From Companilactobacillus huachuanensis (GTDB taxonomy: Bacteria; Bacillota; Bacilli; Lactobacillales; Lactobacillaceae): a DNA stretch of 64,000 nt. Where the stretch lies: NCBI RefSeq assembly GCF_005404815.1, contig NZ_BJDF01000002.1, positions 1-64,000 of the forward strand, read 5' to 3'. Positions 55,469 to 64,000 of this stretch are shown here, in pieces; positions within the stretch are counted from its first letter, which is position 1, and each line of letters starts with the position of its first letter. The notes under the pieces were generated by a model. The model was given only the letters and a program-made list of their open reading frames with translations. It was not told the origin of the DNA and made no database searches. The position numbers were made by a program, and so were the translations under genes.

Positions 55469-58400
55469 TTAATCATTTTTTTTTAGCAAAACGTTCTTTT
55501 TACCCAAAAGTATTTCCAATTTATGTTGAATTTCATCGTTAAAATTGATCCAATGATTCGATTTTAAAATTGATGCTTGTTTTTTCTGTTCCCGATAAAT
55601 AATTATTGGCATTTTTCCACGTGAACTTTCAATAATTCGATACAACTGTTCCATATTTTCAGGTGTATCTAAATTTTTAGGGACTTTCAGGTATAACTTC
55701 TCGCTTGGCAGTTGCACCGTATATTGCTGAGGATCCGACAAACGATCAGCAATCAATTCCAAGTCACCACGATTACCAACGTTAGGGTGGCCGACAAATA
55801 AGAATATTTTGCCATCAAGCGTCAATTCCTCAATTCTTTGGAATAGTTTAGGGAAAATCGTCACTGAAATACTGCCTGATTCATCCTCGATAGTCATAAA
55901 ACACATCCGTTGACCTTTTTTGGTTCGGATCACACGTAAATTTTTAACTAAGCCAAGTACATTGACTGTTTGACCTTGATAGTTTCCCAGTTCAGCCAAT
56001 TTAACTGTTCGCATATCTAACAAGCGACTACGATATTTTTCAACTGGATGTCCAGAAACATAAACGCCAAGATACTCTTTTTCCTGATTGAGCCGCTCAG
56101 TTAGGGTATAGTCATCAACTTGATGCTTCTTTGGATCCAAAACATCGAATAAGGATAAATTGCTCCCCGCTAATTGAATGCTCTCGATCAAATCGCGGAA
56201 ATCATATAACAATTCCTTACGATTACGATTAAAGCTATCAAATGTTCCTGACAAAATCATCGGTTCCAAATAATCCGTCTTTACAAAGCGACGATCGATT
56301 CGTTGTAAGAAATTCAACGGACTAGTATAGGGGCCCTTCTTCTGCCGCTCTTCCACAATATTACTTGCCAGATCACGACGCATCCCCTTAATACTCAACA
56401 ATCCAAATCGTATAGCTTTGGCCTCATCGGTATATTGATACTGACTTTCATTAATATCAACATTCAGAATCTTAACACCTGAATCTTTAGCATCTTGAAT
56501 ATAAGTAGTTACTTTGCTCTCATTGTTTAAATTGGAATTTAAGAGGCAGGCAAAGAAAATATCCGAAAAATGAACTTTCATGTATGCCAACCAAAAGGCA
56601 ATCATTGAATAAGCAACTGAGTGGGATTTGTTGAATCCATAATTACCAAATTTTTCAATATATTGATAAACTTTTTCAGCCGATTCACGATCATGTCCTT
56701 GTCCAACCGCACCATCAACAAATTTCTGACGATTTTCTTCAATCAATTGCTCATTCTTCTTACTAATAGCCCGACGTAAAATATCAGCATCAGCTAATGA
56801 AAAATGTGCCATCTCTGAAGACGCCTGCATAACTTGCTCCTGATACACCAAGACCCCATATGTTGGCTTTAGAATCCGCTCGAGTGACTGATCAGGATAC
56901 GTTACCGGCTCTTGACCATGCTTTCTTGCAATAAAAGTTGAAATATTTTGCATTGGTCCCGGGCGATAAAGAGCATTTGTTGCCACAATATCATCAAAAC
57001 TAGTGGGAACTAAACGCCTCAAAACACTACGAATTCCATCTGATTCAAATTGGAATACTCCATCCGTTGCTCCTCTTTGGAACAGTTGAAGAGTCTTTTG
57101 GTCGTTCAACGGAATCTTTTCTGGTATGAATTCCTTACCATAGCGCGTTGAAATGGCTTTAATCGCTCGATCCAATATTGTTAAATTCTTCAAGCCAAGA
57201 AAATCCATCTTCAGTAATCCAACATTTTCAACGTTATACTTTGTCTGTTGAGTCAGATTAATGCCGTCGTCCTCTAATTGCACTGCAACAATATCGGTCA
57301 TTGGTTTTTTACTGAGCACGATCCCGGCCGCATGCGTCGAATAATGTCGAGGGATTCCTTCGATTCGTTGGGCAACTTTAAAAATCAATTGATTCTCCCG
57401 TGAGTTCTCAACTAAATTACGCAAAGTGCTTGATTCTTCAAAGGAATCTTTTAAAGAAATATTTAATTTCCGTGGAATAGCATTCGACCACTGTGAAATT
57501 TGAAATTGTGTCTGACTAAAAGTCCTGGCAATGTCACGTAAGGCCATCTTAGCAGCTAACGTTCCAAAAGTAATAATTTGTGCCATATGATCTGACCCAT
57601 ACTGATCATGCATATACATCACCATCTCGTCACGGCGATCATCTGGCAAATCTAGATCAATATCAGGCATATTGGCTCGTTGTGGGTTCAAAAAACGTTC
57701 AAATAGCAAATCGTACTTAATTGGATCCACTTGCGTGATGCCTAAGCAGTATGACACTAACGAACCTGCGGCAGAACCACGTCCAGGACCAGTTTTAATA
57801 CCAATTTCGTGGGCATGCTTGATAACATCCCAGACAATCAAAAAATAGTCTGAAAAGCCCATTTTTTCAATGACGCTTAATTCATAATCCAAACGCCGTT
57901 GATACTCGTCTGTAATTTGATTCTCCAGACGCTTCTTCAATCCTTTAGTCGAGAGTTCATGAAGAAACTGTTGAGAACTAGTTCCTTCTGGCGTTAAAAA
58001 TTTAGGCAATTCGGTGGCCTTAAATTCAATCTCAACATGACAATTTTCGGCAATCGCATTCGTATTAACAATTGCTTCAGACATATCAACCTCTGAAAAG
58101 TCATTGGCAAATTCAGTGGCAGTCCTTAAATAATGGTCCCCTTTTTCGACAACCTGATTTAGGTTTTCAAAACGTTCCCCGGTTCTTAAACTATTGACGA
58201 CCTGATAAGCTAAATGGTCATCTTGATTGACGTAGCGAACATCACCAAGAGCCGCCAGTGGAACATCTTGCGAACTTGCAACCGAACGAATATTTTTAAC
58301 GTTATCAATTTGCTCCGAATACAGGCTAACGCCCAGATATAGTGAGCTTTCATCCACTAAAGATTTTAGTTGTTTGATATAAGAACCTGCATCGACATTT

Positions 58401-58792
58401 AGTACCTCAGCATCACTGGCTGGGGTGATCACGAAAAGGCCTGCCAAATAATTTTTCAAATTAGCGATTGCAACTGATTCTTTTTCCGACATGATTTTAG
58501 AAGAAATTTTTATAAGATGCTGATAACCTGAATCATTCTTTGCTAATAATAATAATGGGTACGTATTCTCAGTATCGATAATTCCTGCGATTTCAATTGT
58601 TAAACCTATAATTGGTTTAATCCCAATTTTTTTAGCATATTTATAAAAATCTAATGATCCATAAAGATTATTAATATCCGTTAGAGCTATTGCTCCATAG
58701 CCTCGATTTTTTGCTTGATCGATCAACTCGGTCAACTTTGCGGGACTATGCAATAAACTATAGCTACTCATTACCTGTAGTTGTGCTTGCAA
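55469..58792 (-). CDS. dnaE: DNA polymerase III subunit alpha, DnaE type
   Basis: 1107 residues from a TTG at 58792, 7 bp after GGGGG. The frame further up (to 58975) lacks homology. The polymerase aspartates are in MPDIDLDLPDDRRDEM near residue 395. The N-terminal PHP domain lacks the usual histidines: the first box reads QVMSSYSLLHS, a later one ALTDINNLYG, and LGDVRYV replaces the DVHY box, so a proofreading function is unlikely. The C-terminal OB domain is present. DnaE works with PolC in lagging-strand initiation. Confidence 0.94.
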   Translation of the reverse strand: MQAQLQVMSSYSLLHSPAKLTELIDQAKNRGYGAIALTDINNLYGSLDFYKYAKKIGIKPIIGLTIEIAGIIDTENTYPLLLLAKNDSGYQHLIKISSKIMSEKESVAIANLKNYLAGLFVITPASDAEVLNVDAGSYIKQLKSLVDESSLYLGVSLYSEQIDNVKNIRSVASSQDVPLAALGDVRYVNQDDHLAYQVVNSLRTGERFENLNQVVEKGDHYLRTATEFANDFSEVDMSEAIVNTNAIAENCHVEIEFKATELPKFLTPEGTSSQQFLHELSTKGLKKRLENQITDEYQRRLDYELSVIEKMGFSDYFLIVWDVIKHAHEIGIKTGPGRGSAAGSLVSYCLGITQVDPIKYDLLFERFLNPQRANMPDIDLDLPDDRRDEMVMYMHDQYGSDHMAQIITFGTLAAKMALRDIARTFSQTQFQISQWSNAIPRKLNISLKDSFEESSTLRNLVENSRENQLIFKVAQRIEGIPRHYSTHAAGIVLSKKPMTDIVAVQLEDDGINLTQQTKYNVENVGLLKMDFLGLKNLTILDRAIKAISTRYGKEFIPEKIPLNDQKTLQLFQRGATDGVFQFESDGIRSVLRRLVPTSFDDIVATNALYRPGPMQNISTFIARKHGQEPVTYPDQSLERILKPTYGVLVYQEQVMQASSEMAHFSLADADILRRAISKKNEQLIEENRQKFVDGAVGQGHDRESAEKVYQYIEKFGNYGFNKSHSVAYSMIAFWLAYMKVHFSDIFFACLLNSNLNNESKVTTYIQDAKDSGVKILNVDINESQYQYTDEAKAIRFGLLSIKGMRRDLASNIVEERQKKGPYTSPLNFLQRIDRRFVKTDYLEPMILSGTFDSFNRNRKELLYDFRDLIESIQLAGSNLSLFDVLDPKKHQVDDYTLTERLNQEKEYLGVYVSGHPVEKYRSRLLDMRTVKLAELGNYQGQTVNVLGLVKNLRVIRTKKGQRMCFMTIEDESGSISVTIFPKLFQRIEELTLDGKIFLFVGHPNVGNRGDLELIADRLSDPQQYTVQLPSEKLYLKVPKNLDTPENMEQLYRIIESSRGKMPIIIYREQKKQASILKSNHWINFNDEIQHKLEILLGKKNVLLKKND

Positions 58793-58894
58793 TTTGTCGC
58801 CCCCTTTGTTTAAAATTATATCAAAATCAAGTGAAATTTTATTGGGTAAAATTCCCTTTTGTGCTAAACTACTTGAGAAAGTGAGATGGAAGAA

Positions 58895-59092
58895 ATGAGA
58901 TATATTGCTGTTATTTTCTGGTCTATCATGCTGGGACAAGTTGCCGGTTTTATCGGTGGAGCTTTGAACCAACAAAAGTTTAACTCTATGTACTCAATCA
59001 TTATAAGTATAGTATTTGCGGTCATTTTCAGTATCATTCCATTGATCCTTGATAGTTCCGTAAAAGATACTAAGAAAGAAAAGAACGCTTAA
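58895..59092 (+). CDS. YjzD family small membrane protein (DUF2929)
   Basis: 65 residues from MRYIAVIFWSIML; an ATG three codons up (58886) is an alternative. Two membrane segments (IAVIFWSIMLGQVAGFIGGAL and IIISIVFAVIFSIIPLIL, shown in part) and a charged tail KDTKKEKNA fit the DUF2929/YjzD pattern, often next to dnaE. Function is unknown. It is read divergently from dnaE and ends at the hairpin AACGCTTA/TAAGCGTT (59083-59114). Confidence 0.78.
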   Translation: MRYIAVIFWSIMLGQVAGFIGGALNQQKFNSMYSIIISIVFAVIFSIIPLILDSSVKDTKKEKNA

Positions 59093-59114
59093 TTAAGTTT
59101 AAGCGTTTTTTTTA
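59083..59114 (+). terminator. Terminator after the yjzD-like gene
   Basis: Arms AACGCTTAA/TTTAAGCGTT and eight T. The stem begins within the last codons. Confidence 0.8.
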
Positions 59115-59129
59115 TGGAAGTGTTAACTT

Positions 59130-59519
59130 ATGCATATAAAATCGATAGATCATTTAGTTTTAACTGTCGCTGATATTGAGGTGACCTGTGAATTCTACAG
59201 TACCATCCTCGATATGCAAGTCATTAATTTCAATCAAGGTCGAAAAGCTTTACGATTTGGCAATCAAAAAATCAATCTTCACCAAAAGGGCCATGAATTT
59301 GAACCCAAAGCTAAATATCCAACACCTGGTTCAGCTGACCTCTGTCTGATAACCGAGACGCCATTGAAAAAAGTTATTGTCGAATTAAAACAAAATAACA
59401 TTTCAATTGAACAAGGTCCGATTGCTAAACACGGTGCCTTAGGTGAAATTGAATCCGTATATATACGCGATCCTGACCAAAACTTAATTGAAATCTCTAA
59501 TTACAAATCCGAAGACTAA
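59130..59519 (+). CDS. VOC family protein (glyoxalase/bleomycin-resistance fold)
   Basis: 129 residues with the paired beta-alpha-beta-beta-beta units of the VOC superfamily: IDHLVLTVADIEVTCEFY at the start and ESVYIRDPDQNLIEISNY at the end. The metal ligands His8 and the Glu near residue 122 are present. Substrate is unknown. GGAAGTG precedes the ATG at 59130. The stop codon coincides with the edge of repeat remnant G. Confidence 0.88.
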   Translation: MHIKSIDHLVLTVADIEVTCEFYSTILDMQVINFNQGRKALRFGNQKINLHQKGHEFEPKAKYPTPGSADLCLITETPLKKVIVELKQNNISIEQGPIAKHGALGEIESVYIRDPDQNLIEISNYKSED

Positions 59520-59644
59520 AGTGGCATTAGGACTTTAGTCCTTACACCACCGGGCGTGTTGAAATTTCTTCCCAGATTCGGGACATTCCGCACAGCAATT
59601 GAATACTCTCAGCTCTGGAAACGGCATAATGTTTCAAACTTTAG
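59518..59644 (+). mobile_element. Repeat element copy G (5'-truncated remnant)
   Basis: It begins at the AAAGTGGC of the core, which supplies two bases of the VOC gene's TAA stop. The first hairpin (AGGAC-TTTA-GTCCT), a shortened middle part, and the right arm of the closing stem (TGAATACTCTCAGCTCT) remain. The right terminus is also shortened to CAAACTTTAG. No target duplication is visible. Confidence 0.75.
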
Positions 59645-59659
59645 ATACAATTTAAAACA

Positions 59660-59705
59660 AAAAAGACACTGTAATCCAGCCCTGGGTTACAGTGTCTTTT
59701 TGTTT
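59660..59705. terminator. Bidirectional terminator
   Basis: Stem AAAAAGACACTGTAA paired with TTACAGTGTCTTTTT, with A and T tracts on both sides, serves the convergent VOC and lipoprotein genes. Confidence 0.85.
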
Positions 59706-59737
59706 TGATACTCGAAAGTTGACCACACTCTCTATTT

Positions 59738-60478
59738 CTAATACTTAGTAACGTAAAGATAAAACTCTTTCATTGATAAATTAATATTGAAGTTAACGCC
59801 ATTTGAAGTAATCTGCTTCATTGAAGTCTTAGTAGAATTCTTGCTGGCATCTTTAGTTTGTTTACCGAAGTCTTTCAAAACTTGTTTACCATCGGCACCA
59901 AGCAACTTCGAAGTAATCATCAAATCAGTCGCCATATTCTTTTGACCAGTCTTTGATTTCAAATCCTTGTAGGTAAACTTCGTTGCAATACCCATCAATT
60001 GATTATCTTGGACGTTGTAATACCATTCAGTTCCGTCACTCTTCTTGTGCGTGAATATCCCATTTTTGGTGATCAACTGTAATTGATCTGTGGGTTGTCC
60101 TAATGACAACAACGTATAGTTATATGTCTGAGCAAAAGTCAGGTAACTCTCAAGTGCCTTGGCTTTCTTCACTTTTACTAATTTAGTTTCAACCTTATCG
60201 CCATTTGTTGCTTTGATGCGAACATTTTGGTCTTTAGTTGAGACAGGTACAGAGATAGCAAAATGATTATCATTGACAGAAACCTTTTTAGTCTTGCCAT
60301 TAACCGTATAGGTCAACTTGTCATAATTCTTAGCTTGACCTTTAACTACAGCAACTAGTCCATCAGCACTGTACTCTTTTTTGGTTGTCGAAAGGTTCAT
60401 TTTAGAACAGCCAGTTAGTAACAAAAAGAATAGCGGAATAACCATCAATAACATATACTTTAGTTTTTTCATTATCAT
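59738..60478 (-). CDS. Hypothetical lipoprotein
   Basis: 246 residues. The N-terminal signal YMLLMVIPLFFLLLTGCSKM ends in the lipobox LTGC. The mature part is rich in Lys, Thr and Asn with beta-type segments (TYTVNGKTKKVSVNDNHFAI). No family is recognised. GGAG lies upstream of two possible ATGs (60478 and 60472). rpmF precedes it with a terminator between, so it probably has its own promoter. Confidence 0.78.
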   Translation of the reverse strand: MIMKKLKYMLLMVIPLFFLLLTGCSKMNLSTTKKEYSADGLVAVVKGQAKNYDKLTYTVNGKTKKVSVNDNHFAISVPVSTKDQNVRIKATNGDKVETKLVKVKKAKALESYLTFAQTYNYTLLSLGQPTDQLQLITKNGIFTHKKSDGTEWYYNVQDNQLMGIATKFTYKDLKSKTGQKNMATDLMITSKLLGADGKQVLKDFGKQTKDASKNSTKTSMKQITSNGVNFNINLSMKEFYLYVTKY

Positions 60479-60502
60479 CGTTACTCCATCTATTTAATAT
60501 AT

Positions 60503-60530
60503 TAAAAAAAAGCCAAGTTCAACTTGACTT
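60503..60530. terminator. Terminator after rpmF
   Basis: Arms AAGTCAAGT/ACTTGGCTT in the minus direction, then eight T. Confidence 0.7.
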
Positions 60531-60535
60531 TCTCA

Positions 60536-60718
60536 TTAAGCTTCTTTGCTATCGTCGATAACTTTTTCACCCTTGTACATACCTGATGGTGAAACATGGT
60601 GACTTAAACGATATTCACCTGAAGCAACGTCGAATTGCATGTTTGGTGTACTTAACTTAAGATGTGCGCGTCTTGAGCGCTTTCTTTGTTTTGATGTTTT
60701 TCTCTTTGGAACAGCCAT
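60536..60718 (-). CDS. rpmF: Ribosomal protein L32 (cysteine-free form)
   Basis: 60 residues starting [19 protein letters not shown], the L32 signature. No cysteines are present, so it is the zinc-independent (C-) form. AAGGAG precedes the ATG. The gene is monocistronic. Confidence 0.97.
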   Translation of the reverse strand: MAVPKRKTSKQRKRSRRAHLKLSTPNMQFDVASGEYRLSHHVSPSGMYKGEKVIDDSKEA

Positions 60719-60805
60719 ATTTAAAAACTCCTTTTATTTATTAACTCAATCAAATCTAACGTTTAATATAATACTATCATAAAAACGTTTGAGCAAGCAA
60801 ATTTA

Positions 60806-61120
60806 CTATTTTGTTTGCTTTTTTGCATTATTTTCTTTTAATGCATCAGCAATTTGGTTGTCATTTGAAACTTTAACTTTGGAAATTTGTTTCTTAGCGT
60901 GACGATTTAAGTCATCGTTATCCTTCTTACCCGTCGTTGCTAAAAGCATCGTAATAACAGCGCCTAATAACAAAGTAACGATAATCAAAACGATCAATGG
61001 CAATTTAACTCTGGTAAAACCAAAACTAACGGTCACCGGATTAACATTCAAAACGGCAAAGATTACGACAATCAATGTAATAACTAAGCCAATTACGAAT
61101 CTTGATTGTTTACCCTTCAT
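60806..61120 (-). CDS. LapA family protein (DUF1049)
   Basis: 104 residues with two membrane segments (VIGLVITLIVVIFAVLNV and LIVLIIVTLLLGAVITML) joined by VTVSFGFTRVKLP, the LapA/DUF1049 pattern, and a basic cytoplasmic tail. Function is unknown. It is the last gene of the oatA-rnz-SDR run, 11 bp after the SDR gene. Confidence 0.82.
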   Translation of the reverse strand: MKGKQSRFVIGLVITLIVVIFAVLNVNPVTVSFGFTRVKLPLIVLIIVTLLLGAVITMLLATTGKKDNDDLNRHAKKQISKVKVSNDNQIADALKENNAKKQTK

Positions 61121-61131
61121 ATGAGTCCTCC

Positions 61132-61929
61132 CTATTTGCGATTGCCTAATGTTGCGGCAAAATAATCCCCAAGACTTGGAGCCACTTTATAAAGCACTGC
61201 TGCCAATTCCATATATCGTGGTCGATTGATCTCACGTTTTGAACGTCCAAATGTGTTCACAATCTCCCAAGCTAACTTGTCAGGATCAAGCACGAAATAT
61301 TTTACTGAATCAAGATAGTTGCCGGAATGATCAGCCACATTGAAGAAATTCGTGTCTACAGGGCCCGGATTAACAGTTGTAACATAAACACCCAATGGTC
61401 TCAATTCTAGTCTGAGACCGTCTGAAAATGCGATTACAGCCGCCTTAGTTGCCGCATAAGCAGCAGACTTAGGAGTTGTGATTTTTCCAGCCATCGATCC
61501 AATATTGATAATATGCCCACGACCATTACCAATCATACCTGAAGCAACTAGGCGTGTCATTAACATTAATCCCAAAACATTTACTCGGAACATTTTTTCA
61601 ACCTTGTCAAAATCGGTATCCAAGTAATTTGAAAAATCTCCAAAACCAGCAGCATTAACTAAAACGTCAATATCATCAGAGATATCAGCAATTTTTTTAA
61701 CCGCCACACTGATTTGATCAGCATCACTCATATCAACTGACAAGTACTCGTGATGAGCATTCTCAGCACCAACACGGATACATTCATTCTTAACTTGTAA
61801 GAGTTTATCTTCATTTCTGGCAATCAAAATTAAATTAGCACCACATTTTGCAGCGTTAATTGCAACGTCTTTCCCAATACCTGAAGATGCACCTGTAACA
61901 ACAACCGTTTGATTCAATAAATTAGTCAT
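61132..61929 (-). CDS. Short-chain dehydrogenase/reductase
   Basis: 265 residues. The Rossmann motif VVTGASSGIGK lies at residues ~11-21, NAAGFGDFS near 88, and the catalytic Ser-Tyr-Lys set is IINIGSMAGK with YAATKAAVIAFSDG. Substrate is not predicted. The ATG at 61929 follows GAGG, and an ATG two codons up (61935) is too close. rnz ends 15 bp upstream. Confidence 0.9.
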   Translation of the reverse strand: MTNLLNQTVVVTGASSGIGKDVAINAAKCGANLILIARNEDKLLQVKNECIRVGAENAHHEYLSVDMSDADQISVAVKKIADISDDIDVLVNAAGFGDFSNYLDTDFDKVEKMFRVNVLGLMLMTRLVASGMIGNGRGHIINIGSMAGKITTPKSAAYAATKAAVIAFSDGLRLELRPLGVYVTTVNPGPVDTNFFNVADHSGNYLDSVKYFVLDPDKLAWEIVNTFGRSKREINRPRYMELAAVLYKVAPSLGDYFAATLGNRK

Positions 61930-61944
61930 ATTCATCCTCTTCTC

Positions 61945-62871
61945 CTAATTAAAGGGTACCTCGTATATATCAAAATCACTAGCAACACGAGTATTCTTAA
62001 AGATTTTTTGAGCCTCTTTTTGTAAAATCAAAGCACCGCATCCAGTATATCTAGCTGAAATATGTGTCAAGATCAAACCTTTGGCATGACTTCTTTTCGC
62101 AAGTTCAGCTGCCTGTGTAGCTGTCGAATGATAATAGTTATAAGCTAATTTCTTTTCATCATTCGAAAACGTCGATTCATGAACGATGACGTCAGCATCC
62201 TTTGCCAGCTTATCAATTTCTGGCGTATAACGTGTATCGGAAATAACTGTGACAACCTTACTTGGCTTATCAGGTCCGATAAAATCTTTTCCATCCAACA
62301 CTGTCCCGTCGTCTAAGGTAACCACTTTACCAGCCTTCAATTGACCAAAAATTGGTCCATTAGGAATATGATATTCCATTAATTTGTCGACTAACAATTC
62401 ACCCACACGAGGCTTTTCAACCACTCGATAACCAAAACAAGTGATTCGATGCTTTAATTTGCCAGCATAAACACTAAAGGTTTTATCGTTGAAAATTTCA
62501 CCTTCATTTTTTAATTCGATATATTTGATTTGATAACCTAGTCTACTGCCTGTCACCTTCAAGGAAGTCTCAACATACTCTTTGATTCCCACGGGACCAT
62601 AAATCTCCAATGGTGAATCACCACCTTGATTGGCACGACTAGATAATAAACCTGGCAAACCAAATATATGATCACCGTGCAAGTGACTGATAAAAATTTT
62701 AGTTATTTTTCTAGGTTTAATTGCTGTTTTTAATATCTGATGTTGTGTCGCTTCGCCGACGTCAAAAAGCCAAACTTCATTACGTTCATCAAGCATTTTC
62801 AATGCAGTACTCGAAACGTTGCGGCCTTTTGATGGAACTCCGGCACCAGTTCCTAAAAATTCTAATTCCAT
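61945..62871 (-). CDS. rnz: Ribonuclease Z
   Basis: 308 residues of the tRNase Z beta-lactamase family. Metal ligands are in [14 protein letters not shown] near residue 61, in [10 protein letters not shown] and in ILTHISARY. The substrate arm is typical for length. It matures the 3' end of tRNAs that lack an encoded CCA, in line with cca elsewhere in the window. The oatA-type gene ends 13 bp upstream. Confidence 0.96.
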   Translation of the reverse strand: MELEFLGTGAGVPSKGRNVSSTALKMLDERNEVWLFDVGEATQHQILKTAIKPRKITKIFISHLHGDHIFGLPGLLSSRANQGGDSPLEIYGPVGIKEYVETSLKVTGSRLGYQIKYIELKNEGEIFNDKTFSVYAGKLKHRITCFGYRVVEKPRVGELLVDKLMEYHIPNGPIFGQLKAGKVVTLDDGTVLDGKDFIGPDKPSKVVTVISDTRYTPEIDKLAKDADVIVHESTFSNDEKKLAYNYYHSTATQAAELAKRSHAKGLILTHISARYTGCGALILQKEAQKIFKNTRVASDFDIYEVPFN

Positions 62872-62884
62872 AAAAAAATCCTAT

Positions 62885-64000
62885 CTATTTTTTGTCTAAT
62901 GATTTCAAAATTTCCTTTGTGACAAACGAAGTATAATACATTGATCCGTCTGGATTTGGATGTACATCATCATCATAGAACCAGTCTGTATGACCTTGTG
63001 AGTAACTATTCCAGTCAATTACAGTCAGATTCTTATACTTAGCTGTTGCTTGAGATAAAACACCATTAACGGTCTTTTCCCAAGGTCTTGTTGGTACGTG
63101 AACATTGATCCAGTAAACATGGCGTTGAGGGCCAACCAATTGCATGACTTGGCCAACTTGATCCATATTGAATGGTCCATTAGTTCCTAGACCAATTAAG
63201 ACATTAGGCGCTAGAACACCTTGGCTCTTGTAATTTTGCAAGAGATCAAGACTGGCACCCATTTGACGACTGACCGCGGCATCAATGATAACTTTCTTGT
63301 CATCGAATAACTTCAAGAAATTATCGGAACCATCAGCCATAACGGAGTCACCGACAGCAGTTAAAGGAACATCCTTTAAGCGTTGCAAGTCAATTTGACT
63401 CAACCCATACTTTTCGAACTCAGTATTGATTGGGTGACTCTTAGCGGCCTTCTTATAACGAGCATAATCAGCATCGGACATCTTACCAGTAACATTCTTT
63501 TGCTTATCCTTGGTTTTCTTCAAGTTGGCAATTGCTTTAGCCTTCTTAGCCTTAGTAGCTTTTTCATTCTTGGTGATCTTATTAGCAAGTTGACTATGGT
63601 TAACGTTAGGCTTTGGTGCACTGACAGCCTTGACGACACCATATGAACCAGTTAAACAGATCACGGCAATCACTAATGCTAAGACTCGTTGGACCGTGTT
63701 TGAGGAACGGAAGAATTTCTTCACGTCACTCCACTTAGCGTGAGCCAATGGCTGTTCAACAAATCTGAACGAAAATTCAGTCACTAAAACAATCAAGATA
63801 ACTTCAATAACTGGATAAAGAATTGGATGGTCAGCAATATTTCTGAATTTTGATTCGAAGAAAATCATTACTGGAAATTGATACAAGTAAAGTCCATAAC
63901 TTCTAGATCCGATATAATGGAAAACTTTATTTGATAAAATACCATTCCAGAGTGAATCCGGGTGTGCTACAACACCAATAAAGATACATGTTGTGATCGA
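62885..64000 (-). CDS. OatA-type acyltransferase, C-terminal part (cut by window edge)
   Basis: At least 371 residues, open at the window end. The frame reads through GSRSYGLYLYQFPVM and a last membrane segment (VIEVILIVLVTEFSFRFVEQP) of an acyltransferase-3 domain. A second membrane stretch and a Lys/Ala-rich linker follow, then an extracellular SGNH domain: TAVGDSVMADGSDNF holds the Ser nucleophile, GLGTNGPF is block III, and DDVHPNPDG has the Asp-His pair. This layout is that of OatA, the O-acetyltransferase for peptidoglycan MurNAc. Other SGNH acyltransferases share it. Confidence 0.88.
   Translation of the reverse strand, partial: SITTCIFIGVVAHPDSLWNGILSNKVFHYIGSRSYGLYLYQFPVMIFFESKFRNIADHPILYPVIEVILIVLVTEFSFRFVEQPLAHAKWSDVKKFFRSSNTVQRVLALVIAVICLTGSYGVVKAVSAPKPNVNHSQLANKITKNEKATKAKKAKAIANLKKTKDKQKNVTGKMSDADYARYKKAAKSHPINTEFEKYGLSQIDLQRLKDVPLTAVGDSVMADGSDNFLKLFDDKKVIIDAAVSRQMGASLDLLQNYKSQGVLAPNVLIGLGTNGPFNMDQVGQVMQLVGPQRHVYWINVHVPTRPWEKTVNGVLSQATAKYKNLTVIDWNSYSQGHTDWFYDDDVHPNPDGSMYYTSFVTKEILKSLDKK

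Overview
The window reads as a low-GC Gram-positive chromosome of the Lactobacillaceae. The evidence is the AT-rich sequence, strong AGGAGG-type ribosome binding sites, the gene orders topA-xerC-hslVU, xerD-ribT-scpAB-rluB, parE-parC facing plsY, cmk-der-hup and dnaE-pfkA-pyk, and T-box and FMN leader control. The protein flavour resembles Companilactobacillus, but that genus assignment is inference. There is no rRNA, tRNA, prophage, CRISPR array or transposase gene. Most genes lie on the minus strand.

Layout. 1-4 kb: an AraC-family remnant, a glucose-type PTS IIA gene, an inactive tyrosine-recombinase homologue, a LOG-family nucleotide hydrolase and a GlcU-type sugar transporter. 3.9-14 kb: ppaC with a LysR regulator, parC/parE facing plsY, a two-repeat membrane-anchored protein, and an orphan PD-(D/E)XK-like nuclease with coiled coil and C-terminal DNA-binding-like region. 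13-24 kb: a long minus-strand run for DNA topology, recombination and proteolysis (degV, GDSL hydrolase, ypmS, yozE, rbgA, rnhB, dprA, topA, xerC, hslV, hslU, an aldose-epimerase-like gene). 25-31 kb: hemolysin III, folate/dTMP genes (dfrA, thyA), an ABC-F protein and cca. 32-37 kb: a UgpB-A-E-C-like ABC importer ending in a phosphodiesterase, likely one unit for glycerophosphodiester or glycerol-3-phosphate uptake. 37-39 kb: an NhaC-family transporter behind a T-box whose specifier reads as Tyr (TAC), with a 37-codon ORF between them. 39.6-45.5 kb: a TPR protein, HU, Der, Cmk, a LysM protein and RibU behind an FMN riboswitch. 46-51 kb: rluB-scpB-scpA-ribT-xerD, cvfB and a GalT-like protein. 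52-59 kb: pyk, pfkA, dnaE. 59-64 kb: a VOC protein, a lipoprotein, L32, LapA, an SDR, RNase Z and a truncated OatA-type acyltransferase.

The most unusual content is a family of about 320-bp elements scattered through the intergenic regions from 24.7 to 59.6 kb. Full copies have 14-bp terminal inverted repeats (CTAAAGGTTGAAAG), and three are flanked by perfect 8-bp target duplications. They enclose a GC-rich core of about 165 nt that folds into a long closing stem with three internal hairpins. Paired arms change together between copies (for example AGGAC/GTCCT, TTGC/GCAA and CGGC/GCCG in one hairpin), the signature expected of a conserved structured RNA. One diverged copy keeps only the core, and two copies have internal deletions. 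I do not recognise the family. It looks like a MITE carrying, or derived from, an undescribed structured RNA.

Regulation visible in the sequence includes a LexA-like operator on the parE promoter, CcpA (cre)-like sites at the PTS IIA, glcU and pfkA promoters, a palindrome over the -35 of the orphan nuclease gene, the T-box, the FMN riboswitch and many intrinsic terminators.
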